This document shows positions 1 to 63,607 of a stretch of DNA of 64,000 nt, piece after piece. The position numbers and the translations under genes are program-made. A model generated the notes under the pieces. The model searched no databases, was not told the origin of the DNA, and saw nothing but the letters and a program-made list of their open reading frames with translations. This DNA comes from Cristatella mucedo (taxonomy: Eukaryota > Bryozoa > Phylactolaemata > Cristatellidae): the NCBI GenBank assembly GCA_009760855.2, contig WPIO01000112.1:1111501-1175500 (forward strand), read 5' to 3'. Each line of letters begins with the position of its first letter. The first letter of the stretch is position 1.

Positions 1-470
1 ATTTCTGAATCACACTGGGTTTGCCCACAACTAGTAAGTTAGTTTTATCATCGTTTAATTTTAGAAAATTTGCTGCCATTCATGTGCAGATGTCATCAAT
101 ACATGCATCAGGTGAGTTGAGAGAATTCGAGGTGCTCGAAGGCTGGGAGGGATCAAAGCAAAGGTACAACTGAGTGTCATCCGCATAGAAGTGAAAACCT
201 AGATTGTGCTTGGCAATCACATCAGCAAGAGGGAGAGCTGGGTTGGTCCAGCGGTTAAGGTGCTCGCCCCGACTAAGGTCTGGTTGAGGTCGTGGGCTCG
301 AGCCCTGAGGCATATGTGAAGCGCCTGAATAGAGATTTAGTTCTCTTGGGGCGCTATACAAATGAATTATATTTTTTTAGTATAAACCGTGAAAAGAACC
401 GGATCTAGCACGGTGTCCTGAGGTACCCCATATTTCAGAGGTACCTCGGATGATCTTTGTCCATTCACGA
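1..470 (-). mobile_element. LINE family 1 fragment (reverse transcriptase), split by a SINE
   Basis: The reverse strand encodes PLADVIAKHNLGFHFYADDTQLYLCFDPS and, beyond the SINE, NGQRSSEVPLKYGVPQ..VL.PVLFTVY. These are the YADD and preceding motifs of a CR1/L2-type non-LTR reverse transcriptase. The copy runs off the left window edge and is defective. Confidence 0.85.
237..379 (+). mobile_element. SINE family A, nested in LINE
   Basis: tRNA-like head (GGTCCAGCGGTTAAGG A box, GGGCTCGAGCCC B box), body GTGAAGCGCCTGAATAGAG, tail GGGCGCTATACAAATGAATT. It interrupts the minus-strand LINE between its YADD and upstream motifs. Confidence 0.85.
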
Positions 471-574
471 AGTAAATTTCATCCACGGAGTAGTAAAGGA
501 GAATCTCGTTTACCGCGAACGTGCGCCCGCTGTGTCTCCCTGAGACACCCAATAAAACAGCCGCCGCCGGAGCC

Positions 575-787
575 ACTGTCACACAACACTACTCACTACC
601 TCAACTGCTCTCCTCGCTCTGCCATGCTTCCCACCTTTTCTTTGTTGCGTGAGATGAAGTCTGTGGACTACCGAATGCTTACCGAAAGCCGCTTGGGATG
701 TGAGTTCGCTATGCAAAACTCTCCTGAGTACCGCAAAGTCTTTGTGGTTTTGTGAAGTTGCAGATGGAGATACATAGCGTTACATTA
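575..787 (+). mobile_element. LINE family 2 3'-end fragment
   Basis: Shares ACTACCTCAACTGCTCTCC, GAGATGAAGTCTGTGG and GGAGATACAT..CGTTACATT with the 3' ends at 17620, 41230 and elsewhere (opposite strand there). Confidence 0.75.
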
Positions 788-857
788 TATTGCAAAGCAC
801 CTAGAGAGAAATTGAGTTCTCTGGGGGCACTTTGCGAGATGTATTATTATCAGTAGC
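788..857 (+). repeat. LINE1/SINE-type 3' tail remnant
   Basis: TTGCAAAGCACCTAGAGAG, TTGAGTTCTCTGGGGGCACTTTGC and ATTATTAT: the tail shared by LINE family 1 and the SINEs, without a recognisable body. Confidence 0.6.
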
Positions 858-859
858 AG

Positions 860-1690
860 TATTTAACTGCACGCTCGCCTTTCAGACACTCGATCCTGGG
901 AGGCAAATTTCCGCAAACTCAGCGACGATAACACGGAACTGCTACTCATAGGTGATGCTAACCATAGGACAGCCAAACGTGTGGCTCGACTAGAAAACTT
1001 TGCTCTTCTAATAGGTGATGCTACCGTGTGATCATCACCGCATACTCGGAATTTAGGTGTCGTCAAAAGCTGCCTAATTTTTGAAAGCTTTGTTAAGAAG
1101 ATTGCTTCCACAGCTAGCCATCACGTCCGATCCCTATCTGAGATTAAGAGCTTTCTTCCACGGTGCTTGCAAAAAAATTAACTAGCTCCTTAGATCTGCC
1201 TCGGCTAGATTACTGTAATTGCCTTTTGGCTGGGCTGCCGAAAAAAGCCAATAGGCCACCCAGCTGGCGCTGAACATGGCTGCAAGGCTAGTTTACAAAT
1301 CTAATAGGTTTGACCAGATGTCTCCTTTGCTGAAAGAGCTTGGATGGCTGCCGGTTGATCAACACGTACAGTGCGAAGTACTGACTCACAAGGCCCGCCG
1401 CGGCTTGGCTCCTGCATGCCTAGCTGAACTGCTGCACCAGTTTCAACCTACTCGTGCTCCCGACGTGTGTGGACTATAAATTGCTACTTCATTCCACCCC
1501 TTAAAGACCGTAGGCGACAGAAGCTTTTGCTCTGTAGGTCATACACTGTGGAACTCGCTTCCACAATTCTTACGCATTGACTCTCGCGACGCCGACTACT
1601 GCACATCCCTTTCAGCCGTCCTGGGTTACAGCTCCTCCCATGCTACGCCCTTCTCAGTTTCTCTTCGTTCCGTGAGATGAAGTCTGTAGC
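860..1690 (+). mobile_element. LINE family 2 degenerate copy (RT C-terminus and 3' region)
   Basis: Broken frames contain LSDDNTELLLIG, then AARLVYKSNRFD, LKELGWLPVDQH, LAPACLAELLHQFQPTR and TVGDRSF, the usual downstream order of a CR1/L2-like RT ORF. Stops and frameshifts throughout. Confidence 0.75.
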
Positions 1691-1799
1691 CAAGAATAGG
1701 GGGTAGGCTACTTTACTCCTGAGCGCCGCCTGCGTCGTCCCAGCCACGCCACGTGCTGCCCCGTCGCGGTCGCAAGAATGGGGCTACAGGGGACCGCAA

Positions 1800-1926
1800 A
1801 TATGCAGGCCACTACAGCGAACGAACTTGAATCTCTCGATTTCGCTATAGGAAACATTCCAGCGGGACACCCACTTAGCCACCCACGCATGGCTTTGCTG
1901 GAGTTACAGACGGGAAACACTAATTA
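1800..1926 (+). mobile_element. LINE 3'-end fragment (family 2 variant)
   Basis: The stretch CTCGATTTCGCTATAGGAAA and GGCTTTGCTGGAGTTACAGACGG resemble the family-2 3' end at 31140-31270. Short and diverged. Confidence 0.5.
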
Positions 1927-1927
1927 C

Positions 1928-2469
1928 AGTATTTTACCGTGTGTACGCCCCCTTTTTTTTCCTAAAGTTTTGCGTCAGATAGCGGAGAAGGGGCTTATAC
2001 TTGGGAGGTTGACGCGACGACCACCACAACAGTATGTTAAAGCTCGCCCGCTTGCACCGCCTGCGTACAGTGCACTTAAAAACGTCCCTGCTTTGAATGC
2101 CACCCAAAAAAAATTAATTTTAGTCGCCAAAATGTGTTCGATAGGCTTGTTTATCGAGAAGTTTCAAGAAGTGTGGCATTCCAAATGCAATGAACGGAAT
2201 GGAAGATGACGCAGACTATGCAGAGAGGGGCGACGATATGATGATAATGGAGTTTCCACCAAAGTTCAAGCCTGCGATATGAACGAGGAAGACGGTGATG
2301 GTATCGTCACCATTCTTGATGCAGAAGATAGTGATAGTGATTATTATGAGCCTTGACATTTTTCAGTTAATTCAGCTATTGAATAGCAATATTTTGCCTG
2401 AAAATTTGATTAAGAAACTTGGGGGGCTTATACATCGGGGGAGGGAGCTTATAAACGATAAAATACGGT
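1928..2469 (+). mobile_element. DNA-transposon remnant with imperfect terminal inverted repeats
   Basis: The left end GTATTTTACCGTGTGTACGC and the reverse complement of the right end GTATTTTATCGTTTATAAGC match over most of about 27 bases. Internally, GGGGCTTATAC occurs twice (1991 and about 2425). A frame ends with an acidic NEEDGDG...DAEDSDSDYYEP before a TGA at 2357, like the acidic C-termini of some cut-and-paste transposases. No intact transposase. Class assignment is inference. Confidence 0.45.
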
Positions 2470-3876
2470 ACATTATACCTGTCGCTGGCAGCGTTAACCA
2501 GCGTGTATCGTCGTGTTCCACGAGAAGCAATATGCGATTACACAGTGGCCTCTCGCTGGTCCGTGTGTATCAGTGTCTCTGACGCTTGACTTCGCTCGTC
2601 GACGTCTCCAGCTCACTTTTTCTCGCACTGCTTACACGGATAGTCCACGGTTGCGGCCGATCGGGCTGTTGGCCCGGCCAACGTGTGGAGCACTGCACTT
2701 AATCGGGCAGCAATTCAGGCTATAGCCTGGGTCTGTTCTCTATCTGATGGCTGGCCTACCCTCATATAACTAGCAGGGACAGTTGGATCGGCAGGACAGC
2801 CGACATCAATCAGCCTACTGGTCCTACCACGACCGCTGCGTCCTCTTGCTCACAGCTCGAGAACGAACGCAAGTGCTCTTCAGCCACCTCTCTCGTTACG
2901 GGAGCCGTCAATCATGACTACTGCGTCCCAGAGGACGCAGGTGCTTTTCAGCCACCTTTCTAGTTCTCACGGAAACCCGTCCAGCAACTCTCGGACGGCT
3001 GGCGGCGACAGCGACCTTGGGTGAGCATTGCTCTATTCTTAAATTGCTTGCCGGGCTCAAGGTCGACAGGCCAGACGACATCAATCACATCACGATCCTA
3101 CTACGATGGTTGCGTCCTCTTGCTCAACGCTCAAGGACAGAGCTGTTTCCTGCTGAGCAGCTCTTGTGCGCCCTAAAATTGAGCCAGGCCGGCGCAGTGC
3201 TACATATGTGCAGTCACGACACCGATTCTCATGTACCGCTGCTGCATAGTTAGTGTGTAACGTTGTAGCGACGTGTAACGACGCGCTACATCGGCCATAT
3301 AATGACTGTCGAGATAGATGCGGTTCATAAATCATATGAGATCGCTTATGTAATAATCAATGGTAAGGCTGCATACAAAGCTGAAGTCGTGAAATAGTCT
3401 GGTAGTTGTGCTTTGGTTTCGAGCCAGGCAGTTGAGTTGTTCTTCAGGCTGCTAAAAGAGTTGTACTCTGCCGCTGATGCTGGAAACATGCTGATCTCTG
3501 CGACTGTCAAATTCTGTGCGACGGAGAACTTGACTTGTTATGATAAGGAACGAGCGCTCTCTATTGCTGCTGTGCACAGCTACCATCGAAATACCGGTGC
3601 GTATCGATGCAGTCTCTACGACTCGGAGTTAGTGCTTCGAAGTGGCGCTTTACAGGCATTTTCTGCGCGTGTTGGCAAGAACTGGCACAATCACAGGCAT
3701 CGCGTTTATGGTCGAAACACTTTACCGAGAAGCCGCTGCAGCGTAACAAAAGGGGTTCGGCTGCCCTCCATACGGCTGCTTCCGGATCCGGCTGCAATGT
3801 CGCGCTGAAGAAGCCTCGTAATTACCCTGTTCCGGGCTACTGGTAGCCGCGAGGATTGCTAAGGATACCTAAGCGA
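2470..3876. other. 5' flank of gene A
   Basis: No family member recognised. A diverged direct repeat is visible (about 2796-2900 and 3068-3160, both with TGCGTCCTCTTGCTCA). Several overlapping open frames between 3413 and 3846 look fortuitous. No TATA box identified with confidence. Confidence 0.4.
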
Positions 3877-23931
<20,055 letters not shown>

Positions 23932-24744
23932 CTTGCCCGCCACAGCGGCCGACCTTACCAACTCCTGTGCTGCGGTTGCGCTTTTTTTGTTTTGTACCCG
24001 TCTGCCCCAGTCGCGAGGCCAGAGCCTGCCTTTGCTTCTGTCAGGCCGGGTAAGATTGCCCCGGGCAGCTTGCGCCCGACATCGACGATGCAGGCTTGCC
24101 GAGTTCACCTTTCTACATTCGTTCTCTTTCTACATTAGCTACTGCTGTGCACTCATGGTCATGCCATGCACTAATTCCAAGTTGTTTTTTGTCATGAAGC
24201 AGCACAGCTATTCGTGCCTCTGACATGCCTAATCTGCGACCCTGCCCGCTCTACAACATGGCATGTTTCCCCCATATTCGGCTAACAACATGTCAGATGC
24301 GAGCAGGCTTTTTGCACTAGTGCACACTCTTTTGTTTTCTCGTGCATTCTTGATCTGAGCTGCTTCACGCCACGTCATGCTTGCCCAAGTGCTTGGCCTG
24401 TCCATCCCGGATACACATTCCAGTGATCGTGGCCCTGTGAGCTCGAACATGTACGACAGTCATTTTCCATATCTGCTAAGCATTCCTGTACATAATGTTT
24501 TGTAATAGTGCATATGTTTAATGTGTATTCTTGTTGGCCTCGTGACTTCTGTGTGCCTACTGCCTGTCTTTTCTTTTTATAAACATACATCTATCCATGC
24601 TAGTGTTTTTTGGAATGGTAATTGTTTGCATGTCAAGTTTTACTATTGCTTATTTCTATTGGCAAACCAAAGGACGCTAATCTGCTTCACAAGTTCGTGG
24701 CCTAAATATATTCAGCTCGGCAGGCAATATGGTGGCACAATAAA
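23932..24744 (+). other. Gene A probable 3' UTR
   Basis: After the stop there is about 0.8 kb of ordinary sequence without SINE or LINE, ending in AATAAA. The boundary is inferred from that signal. An alternative AATAAA lies at 25056-25061 with a GT-rich stretch downstream. Confidence 0.45.
24739..24744 (+). terminator. Candidate polyadenylation signal of gene A (AATAAA)
   Basis: First canonical AATAAA downstream of the gene A stop codon. It is followed by T/G-containing sequence (CAGTGTTTAGC). A second candidate is at 25056. Confidence 0.4.
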
Positions 24745-25055
24745 ATCATCAGTGTTTAGCCGGCTTTTTGAGCTCTCGGTGAGCTAATCTGATGATTCGG
24801 CTCGAGACACAGCATCAGCTCTCCTCTCTGCTCTGCTCCTTACCAAGCAGACAGGTAGGCAGACTGGGAAATCATTCGGTTAAGGCTAAGCCTAGAAATT
24901 TTTAGTGGTGGCTGAACCTTGCTCTTTTTAATTGTTGTTTTAAAATGGCATCGATACGACGGCTGAATTCAGGGTGCCTAGCTACTCCTTCAAATGGTGA
25001 ATGGCGGGATCATCTTTTTGTGGCGATAGTTCTTGCCAAGTTTTCTTCCATTTGC

Positions 25056-25061
25056 AATAAA
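25056..25061 (+). terminator. Alternative polyadenylation signal of gene A (AATAAA)
   Basis: AATAAA followed by GGGCGTTTGTCTGTATTTG, a GU-rich element typical downstream of a cleavage site. It would extend the 3' UTR to about 1.1 kb. Confidence 0.35.
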
Positions 25062-25799
25062 CGGGCGTTTGTCTGTATTTGCTGTGCGACTGTTAACAAA
25101 CTTAACAGAATCCTTTGCTGAACAGGGAGCCATCACAGTTCTATCGGCAAATTGAACACGTGGCTGAATTTTTTGTAAACTTACTAATCCCTGCTGATTA
25201 GCGCTCTGGTAACTCGAAACTCAGTTGGGCCAGCTGTACCCCCTCTCACCTTTTGGCTGAAAGGCTGCAGCGTGAAGTAGCGCGTCTTCTGTTTTCCAAC
25301 ATCACAACCATAAGAAGCAATCCGTCAGACATGTAGCAAGCCTCATGCTTATGCTCTCTCGGGCAAGTCTCAAAATCCATATGGATCCAAGACCATCCCG
25401 TAACATGGTGCCATCTCCACCGGTGCCTCCAGATAGGATATAGTAAGGAGCTTCAATTTGTGCACTCCCCCCCCCAAACGGCATGCAACCTCTGGAAAGA
25501 ACTTCCATGCATTCTCCTGCAGCCGTGTGGCCAGCCTTGCTCCTTAGTGTCCTGCACGACCAGCTCTGCTGCATCTTGAGCTGTGCCCACAGCCAGCTCT
25601 TTTGCTTTGCAGCGGCTATTTTGTCCGGCTCCAGCACAGGTGCTCCAGTATTACCAAAAGCCCGGCAGCCGTAAGACCCACGATCAGCTACAAAATAGTG
25701 ACTAGCATTCCCTGCAGTAGTCCCCATACAGCCTTGTCAGCCGTACAGCCTATGTATGGCCTCCGCTGCTGCCATGGTGGTCTGCGATGTTGTGCTCAC

Positions 25800-25884
25800 A
25801 GTAGTAATAATAATAATATATTTGTATAACGCCCTCCGAGAATTTGGCTCCGGGGTAAGTTGCTCACCTTCAACGACCAAGGTG
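25800..25884 (-). mobile_element. SINE/LINE tail fragment with (AAT)n
   Basis: AATAATAATAATATATTTGTATAACGCCCTC followed by a truncated head; abuts a plus-strand SINE. Confidence 0.55.
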
Positions 25885-25885
25885 C

Positions 25886-26027
25886 CGAGCTGGCTTGGTC
25901 CAGCGGTTAAGGTGCTCGCCCCGACCAAGGGCTGGCTGAAGTCGTGGGCTCGAGCCCCGAGGCACGTGTGAAGCGCATGAATAGAGAGAGATTAAGTTCT
26001 CTTGGGGTGCTATACAAATGAATTATA
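25886..26027 (+). mobile_element. SINE family A (A-B spacer)
   Basis: GAGCTGGCTTGGTCCAGCGG, GGGCTCGAGCCCCG, GTGAAGCGCATGAATAGAG, GGGTGCTATACAAATGAATTA. Near-complete. Confidence 0.85.
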
Positions 26028-26130
26028 TGTGTGCGGTCTATGGCATATGTACAGCACCTAGATAGAGCTATGGTTTTCTTATGAAGCTTTACGAATGAAT
26101 TAGATTTCTTTAAATTTTAAATAAAATAAT

Positions 26131-26288
26131 ATTAGCTGATTTAACCGCCTCTTTTGTATAGAAACAGAAGAGCCTTAATAGCTATCGCCACCAATTGCAA
26201 TTGGTAATAAAGCGTCGCCCTCTGGATGATTCGAACCCACTACCTCGGTCGTGGAGACTGAGCACCTTACCTCCTGGGCTATCACATC
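26131..26288 (-). mobile_element. SINE family B
   Basis: TAGCTGATTTAACCGCCTC, AGAAGAGCCTTAATAGCTA, GATTCGAACCCACTACCTCGG (reverse B box), ACCTCCTGGGCTATCAC. Confidence 0.75.
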
Positions 26289-26815
26289 CCCTAGGCTCTT
26301 TACATTTGCTACAAAAGGAAATCTGTAAAGTTGCGTCCGTATGATTAGTGGTAACGTGCACAGTGTCAGCCCGCTTAAGCACACTCAGGACGAATCACTA
26401 GGACCCAGCAAATGTTTCGAGGAAAGGCTTGCTTTTAGCTTTTTTTTAAATGTTGAGTCAGGGGATGTGATGTCAGTTGGAAGTGAATTTAATGCTTTGG
26501 CAGCATAGGAACTAAAGGCACTGGTCTCAAAGGATTTGAATTTGTTTCGAGGCACAGCTAAAACTCCTGAGTGAGAATCGGGTGTGGTACGATGTCAAAC
26601 CTTTGGGGTAGATCTCTCTGATACATAGGCTGGAGCGAGAGGATAAAGCGACCTGAACGTGAGTTGACAAATCTTGGAATTCGTTGCACTGCTTGGTTGG
26701 GAACCGGTGCAGGTCGGAGAAAAGTGGCGTAATATGCTAACTCCGATGCACACGACATTTAAACCTGGTTGCCTAGTTTTGCATCAACTATTAACCCCTA
26801 ATTGCATAGGCCGAA
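26289..26815 (-). mobile_element. LINE family 1 3' part
   Basis: Begins in the tail (TTTACATTTGCTAC), then ACGAATCACTAGGACCCAGCAAATG, and the minus strand encodes NSRSGRFILSLQPMYQRDLPQ, the RT C-terminal end. Broken. Confidence 0.7.
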
Positions 26816-26956
26816 AGACATGCAAGTAGAGTTACACAGTTCGAAGCACACGGTGCTCTCCTTAACCATCACTCGGGATCGCTATTTATACAATGTATGT
26901 CCTTGATTATGAAATATTCGGCTCCTGACTATAATAACTGGAGCTGCAAACTCTAG

Positions 26957-27095
26957 TTTGGCCCAGTGGTTAAGGTGCTCACTCGACCGAGGTCAGAGTG
27001 AATGTATTGATGGCCTAGGTATGACGTATGTGAAGCACCTGAATAGAGATTATATTCTTTTAGGGCGCTATACAAACGAATTAATTATAATCTTA
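26957..27095 (+). mobile_element. SINE family A (upstream of gene B)
   Basis: TTTGGCCCAGTGGTTAAGG head, GTGAAGCACCTGAATAGAG, GGGCGCTATACAAACGAATTA. The B box is interrupted by about 10 extra bases. Confidence 0.75.
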
Positions 27096-27141
27096 AGCAC
27101 TCTTATTAATCTGACCTATTTGGAATGTCAACGCCTCAGTA
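27073..27141 (+). repeat. 69-bp direct repeat, copy 1 (5' of gene B exon 1)
   Basis: CAAACGAATTAATTATAATC...GTCAACGCCTCAGTA. 67 of 69 bases match the copy at 28614-28682. It starts in the SINE tail. Confidence 0.9.
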
Positions 27142-27401
27142 TACCAGCTCTAGGCTTCAGTACTGAGATAGCACGGCACTGTCGTGTTGGCATTCTGGTT
27201 AATAATACGCCCTCCTGTTCATCTTCAGAGGTTCTTAGCCGCGCGCATCGGAAGGGCCCCCTTCCCCAGACCGGCAGAATACCTCGGCGGCCAAATAGGT
27301 GTTTGTACATCCGGTCGTGACGTCACAGTCCCGGGCTGTCGCGAACCATTTTGTATACAGCTCTCTAGTGCGCTGGAGAAAACAGGAAGCGCGAGGCCGC
27401 G

Positions 27402-52849
<25,448 letters not shown>

Positions 52850-55800
52850 CACCGACCTTAAGGGCTGTGCTTGATCCGAAGCTGCTGCTGCCCTCTGTTT
52901 GTATATTTTTAGTAACGTGTTGTTCTTTTTACTGTTTTTTATAAAAATTCCTGTCAGGCTGAGCTCTGCAATTCCAGACGAGTCACCATTTCGACTCATG
53001 TTCCGTTAGGGGAAGACATTTTTTTAACGTTCCACATTTTGCCGAACTGCAGCCGTGTTCTGGTATCCACTGCTGTTTATTCCGTTACCGCTAGGTAGCT
53101 TTCTTCAATCGTGATGCGTTGCACTAGCCGACATTGCTTTGTTATTTTGCCAGCTAAGGTACGGTACAGCCTCTCGTGGCCAGGCCCCTCTTGGTCGCAG
53201 TGCTGCTGTTGCCTACCAACTGCATTATTCGTCGTTCTTTGCCTGCCGGTAATCATTTCCGGTAACCTGTGCATGCAATCTGGGCTTGCGTTGCTCTGAT
53301 TGGGAGCAGAGGGGAGTCCACATCGCACGGCATTGTTGACAGCTTCGCGCATGCAAACATTCCTCGTGTCCTACTACCGAGCTGGCAGTTGCCAACAAAA
53401 CGTGCTTATAATCAATGTTACGTGCATTTATATCCTTGCTGGGTGCCTTTCATAAAGGTGAACATCAGTGCCTTTTTTCAAAACGAACTTGATTTTCAGT
53501 CATGCTATTACTCGTGGCCTTTTGGCTGCAGCTTGTCACTGCGATCGCCCTCTGCCAAGAAACGGCCAGCAGGCAGCGGATGTGTGCAAAGCTTTTTACT
53601 TATGCTGCATTGTTCAGCAGCGTAGTGGTCTGGCCTTGTGCTGTGAACGACATACAAGTTCTATTGGAACTCCAATACTACCAATTGAGTTTTCAATGTA
53701 AAGCAGCTCCAAACGATTGCATCAAAGAAGCACCCTTAGCCGAGCCCTTTAGTAACTTTCGAATTAATAATGTGTGGAACGAATTTTTAAATGCATTCAA
53801 AAATGGCTGCCAGCGATTTGCAGCCTACTGTGCATACGAAGCCTGCCTACAAGCAACACTAATTACTGAGCGGCAGACGGCAAAAATTGCAAGGTTCTCA
53901 GACACAATTTATGCAAAACTTACAAACTAATTGTTGAAGAAGCTTTGGCTCTAGCCAGCTGAGCTTGCCTTGACGGCCGAGTGTTGGGTCAAGTAGTGAA
54001 GAACTACTATTTCAATAGTCTCATTCACAAAGCGACCCGAGACGGGGCGATGGGCCTGCAATAGGTAGTGTAATATAATGTACATTACGTAACATAAAGG
54101 ATTGCCTGCTGCAGGCCCACCGTTCGACCTAGGTCGTGTTCATCAAGTCACTATGTCGAACCAGATTTATTCGTTCTCTCTCGGAACAGGTGGTGCATTA
54201 GCCCAACAGGCTCCCTTAAAGTTGCAATGCTGCTGCAAACCTCGTTTTTGTTTTTAAATTTTGACACTAAGAGAATCTGTGCCTGTAGAGGGTTACAGAC
54301 ATTCCGACGCTTTAAGCTAATTGTTTCGGCGATCGCACTGAAGGGCTGCCATCTAAGCCAAGTTGGCTCTCTGGTTCCCTCGTCAGAGGGAAGCCCTCGT
54401 GCAAGGCGAAACTGCCACTAATATTTTCATAGCAGGTCAACTTTACCAATATTCTCTGAGGAACAGTGTTCCCTATTACTAGCTATTTCACCTTAAGGGT
54501 AATCACAAATCTTGTTCTATAGATGTATCTCACCTATTAACACAAGCTTGTTATGCAAATACAATAATCGGAGTTAATCCCCCAGAATAGGCATGTTTCA
54601 TAGCTGAGATGCCTCCGGTTTTCACCGGGAGTCAGTGAGCATTCGCGTTCGCGATGAGAGCTATTGAGTAGGGGATAAATCAGATGCAGATATACAGTAT
54701 TTCCATTGCAGCCTAATAAATAGGTCGTCACTTCCCCTCTTTTATTTTAATAAATGCCCATTGTCTAAACATGTTAACCGCTTGGATATGGCCGTCGGCT
54801 AACCACTACCCAGCTGTCTCACAGTTTAGAAAGTCGGCTACTTAGCTGGTTGGGGAAGTGTACAGCTTTTTGAATGAAGAATAACGGTTGCGAAATGCAC
54901 TCAGAATCAGCCCAAAGAAGCTCCCTTAGTTCTAAGGTAATCCAACATCATTTTACGAAGCAATCAGTAGCTACTTTTCTTTGTTTTTACGCATAAGGCA
55001 GTATAATTTTCAGTATCTATGATCTATTAATCAGTTCACTCAACCAAGCTCGTCGATCACGGCGGTCAGCTTTGAAAATATGATCTCAGAACTTGCAAAT
55101 AAAGCCTACTCCAGAACTTGTCGTGGATCGCATGGGAAAATGGCCATCTTGCCACAGCTGGCCAATGCCCAAATTGCCCTCCTTAATTTGATATCCAGGA
55201 AAATAGCCTGGCCTTCAATAATTCAGCTAGGAGATCTGGTCTAAGAGAAAGAGGGAGAGAGAGACAGAGGAAGTGGAAAGCAGCGCGACGAGCGGCACAC
55301 CGAGGGTGGCTGGCTGGGCATTTTTTTACCCACGCCCCTACCAGCCTTCGAAAGATTGCCGAAAAGCGAGACAGGACACCGACTTCAGTGACACAGATGA
55401 AAATGTATGAATCATTATTGCCCTTAGCGATGCCGTCATTTGACTAGAATCTCAGCGCAGTATCCTTCCTGAAGTACTCACCAAACTAACCGGAATGGGC
55501 GGCTAGCGGCTCCAGTACCGTCGCTGCTAGGGACGCCAACAGTCATCGTCCGGGTACTTTGGGATGCCTCACTAGTCTAGCGGCTAGTACGCTTACAGGA
55601 GGAATGACGAGGCATTAACAGCGACACTCCTTGAACTCCTGCTATTTGTCCTGATTGTCTAATTCTTATTCCAACTACAACTATCGGCAAGGCCAGGATC
55701 GTGGTGGCTAACGTGGCTTCCAAGGACGTCATTGCCACAGAAGCATCATGGGAATATGGCAAACGTTTGTCTATAGGGGCTGTTGACGCGACGGAATCGT

Positions 55801-56049
55801 TGCCATCGAGGTGTGGTAAAGGATTAGCTAGCGTCCTTGTTCTTACCAGCAGCAACTAAATCGAAGGCAACTGCGAATTGCGTGCATTTCGTTTCGTACA
55901 AAAGCATTACGACCAAGCAGCGGGCCTAGCGAACCGCCATTGCATCTTGCGGGCCGCTGTAATAGTGCCAGCTGGATTGGCGAACTACCCTCCTGTTTAT
56001 TAGGTTAGAGCGACTATAGTATGCGGAGAAGTAGCCACTAACGCGTATC
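52850..56049. other. Spacer between gene B and the Pumilio-like gene
   Basis: Repeat-poor. It holds the gene B 3' UTR (extent unknown; AATAAA at 54715, 54749 and 55098), a weak small ORF, a GA-rich stretch at 55240-55270, and the unidentified promoter and 5' UTR of gene C. Confidence 0.4.
53502..53930 (+). CDS. Hypothetical small secreted protein (weak candidate)
   Basis: An ATG-initiated 142-codon frame with a hydrophobic signal-like N-terminus (MLLLVAFWLQLV) ending at CQE, then seven more cysteines and no obvious low complexity. A TTTTCAG acceptor-like sequence lies just two bases before the ATG. It is in the gene B to Pumilio spacer, free of SINE/LINE. I recognise no family. It could be a chance frame or lie in a long gene B 3' UTR. 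Confidence 0.22.
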   Translation: MLLLVAFWLQLVTAIALCQETASRQRMCAKLFTYAALFSSVVVWPCAVNDIQVLLELQYYQLSFQCKAAPNDCIKEAPLAEPFSNFRINNVWNEFLNAFKNGCQRFAAYCAYEACLQATLITERQTAKIARFSDTIYAKLTN

Positions 56050-62658
<6,609 letters not shown>

Positions 62659-63383
62659 GTGAGTTTGTAACGCACCGCGGTCCGGCCCACGCCTGTGGTT
62701 GCCGCCAGCGCACCTGCCTGCGCAGGCGCGGTGCCTTGGTTGACAAAGCCCTGAAGGCGCTCGCGAGCTGGCCGTCGTGGCCGGCTCGCTGTACTTCGTT
62801 TGCCACCATGCTCTGAAGGCCCTTGACACAGCCACCTTGCTGAGACTAGCCTGCTCTCGAGCTCGTGTGCTTAATTGCTGCTGCGGTCGTATAGCGGGAC
62901 CCTCCCCCCCTCCGAAAAAGGTTGGCTCGATTCTCGGCATAGCTCTGGCGGACCCCGTCGTAAGGTATTTATGAAGGGGCGTCGTGAAGCTTCGGCGCCC
63001 CGACCGAGCTTGCCTCTCAGGCAAGATTGCTGAGGCCTTGCCTTTCATCGTCCGGCGATTGCCGGGGGGGGGGCAGGGCTATCGGTGAAGTCTGTCTTGC
63101 TCTGCCTTTGCTCCAGGCCAGGCGGCGTTTGAGCTGGATGGCTGCTCCCTCCCTCTTTGATGCTTTTTGGACGTATTTCTTTTCAACTGAACTGTCCTTT
63201 TTCAGTGCTGTGCTTCTCTGGCTGGCTCTATTGTCAGCAAGACTTGAATGCCTTTAGAGTAGCAGGCAATAGTCGCCAGTGCCCTCCGATGCCAGATTGC
63301 CTGTGACGTAATGCCTATGGCTTAGAAAGCAGTGGGAGAAGGCTTGAGAATGGAGAATGATATGCTGCAAAGTGGGGGTTGCA

Positions 63384-63396
63384 CACACACACGTTT

Positions 63397-63433
<37 letters not shown>
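63384..63433 (+). repeat. (CA)n microsatellite
   Basis: CA repeats with a short interruption (GTTTG) near the start. Confidence 0.9.
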
Positions 63434-63436
<3 letters not shown>

Positions 63437-63607
63437 GCACAAACAAGTTCACACAACAGACACGCACGCACACGCGCTCCCACTGCAAAGCTTTCATCTT
63501 GGTATCTGTCTTCTCTCTGATCATGAGCGAATGCAGCTGCTTCTACCCACTGCCAAGAAAGGGCCTAGGGGTCAGTACAAACTCTTCTTGGCTGGTGGCA
63601 ATTTGCC

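Noticed and set aside
237-320. tRNA gene
   Set aside because: The tRNA-like A and B boxes belong to a dispersed SINE with a LINE-type tail; the tRNA cloverleaf is not preserved.
1778-2209. 143-codon open frame
   Set aside because: It spans a LINE 3'-end fragment and the left end of the DNA-transposon remnant, so it is a chance fusion.
3413-3846. Three overlapping open frames just upstream of gene A
   Set aside because: Overlapping frames on both strands without recognisable domains; in-frame TAG at 3844 blocks fusion to exon 1.
55577-55855. Minus-strand open frame upstream of the Pumilio-like gene, a possible divergent gene
   Set aside because: No ATG at its start, no known motif, and one hydrophobic stretch only; cannot be supported.
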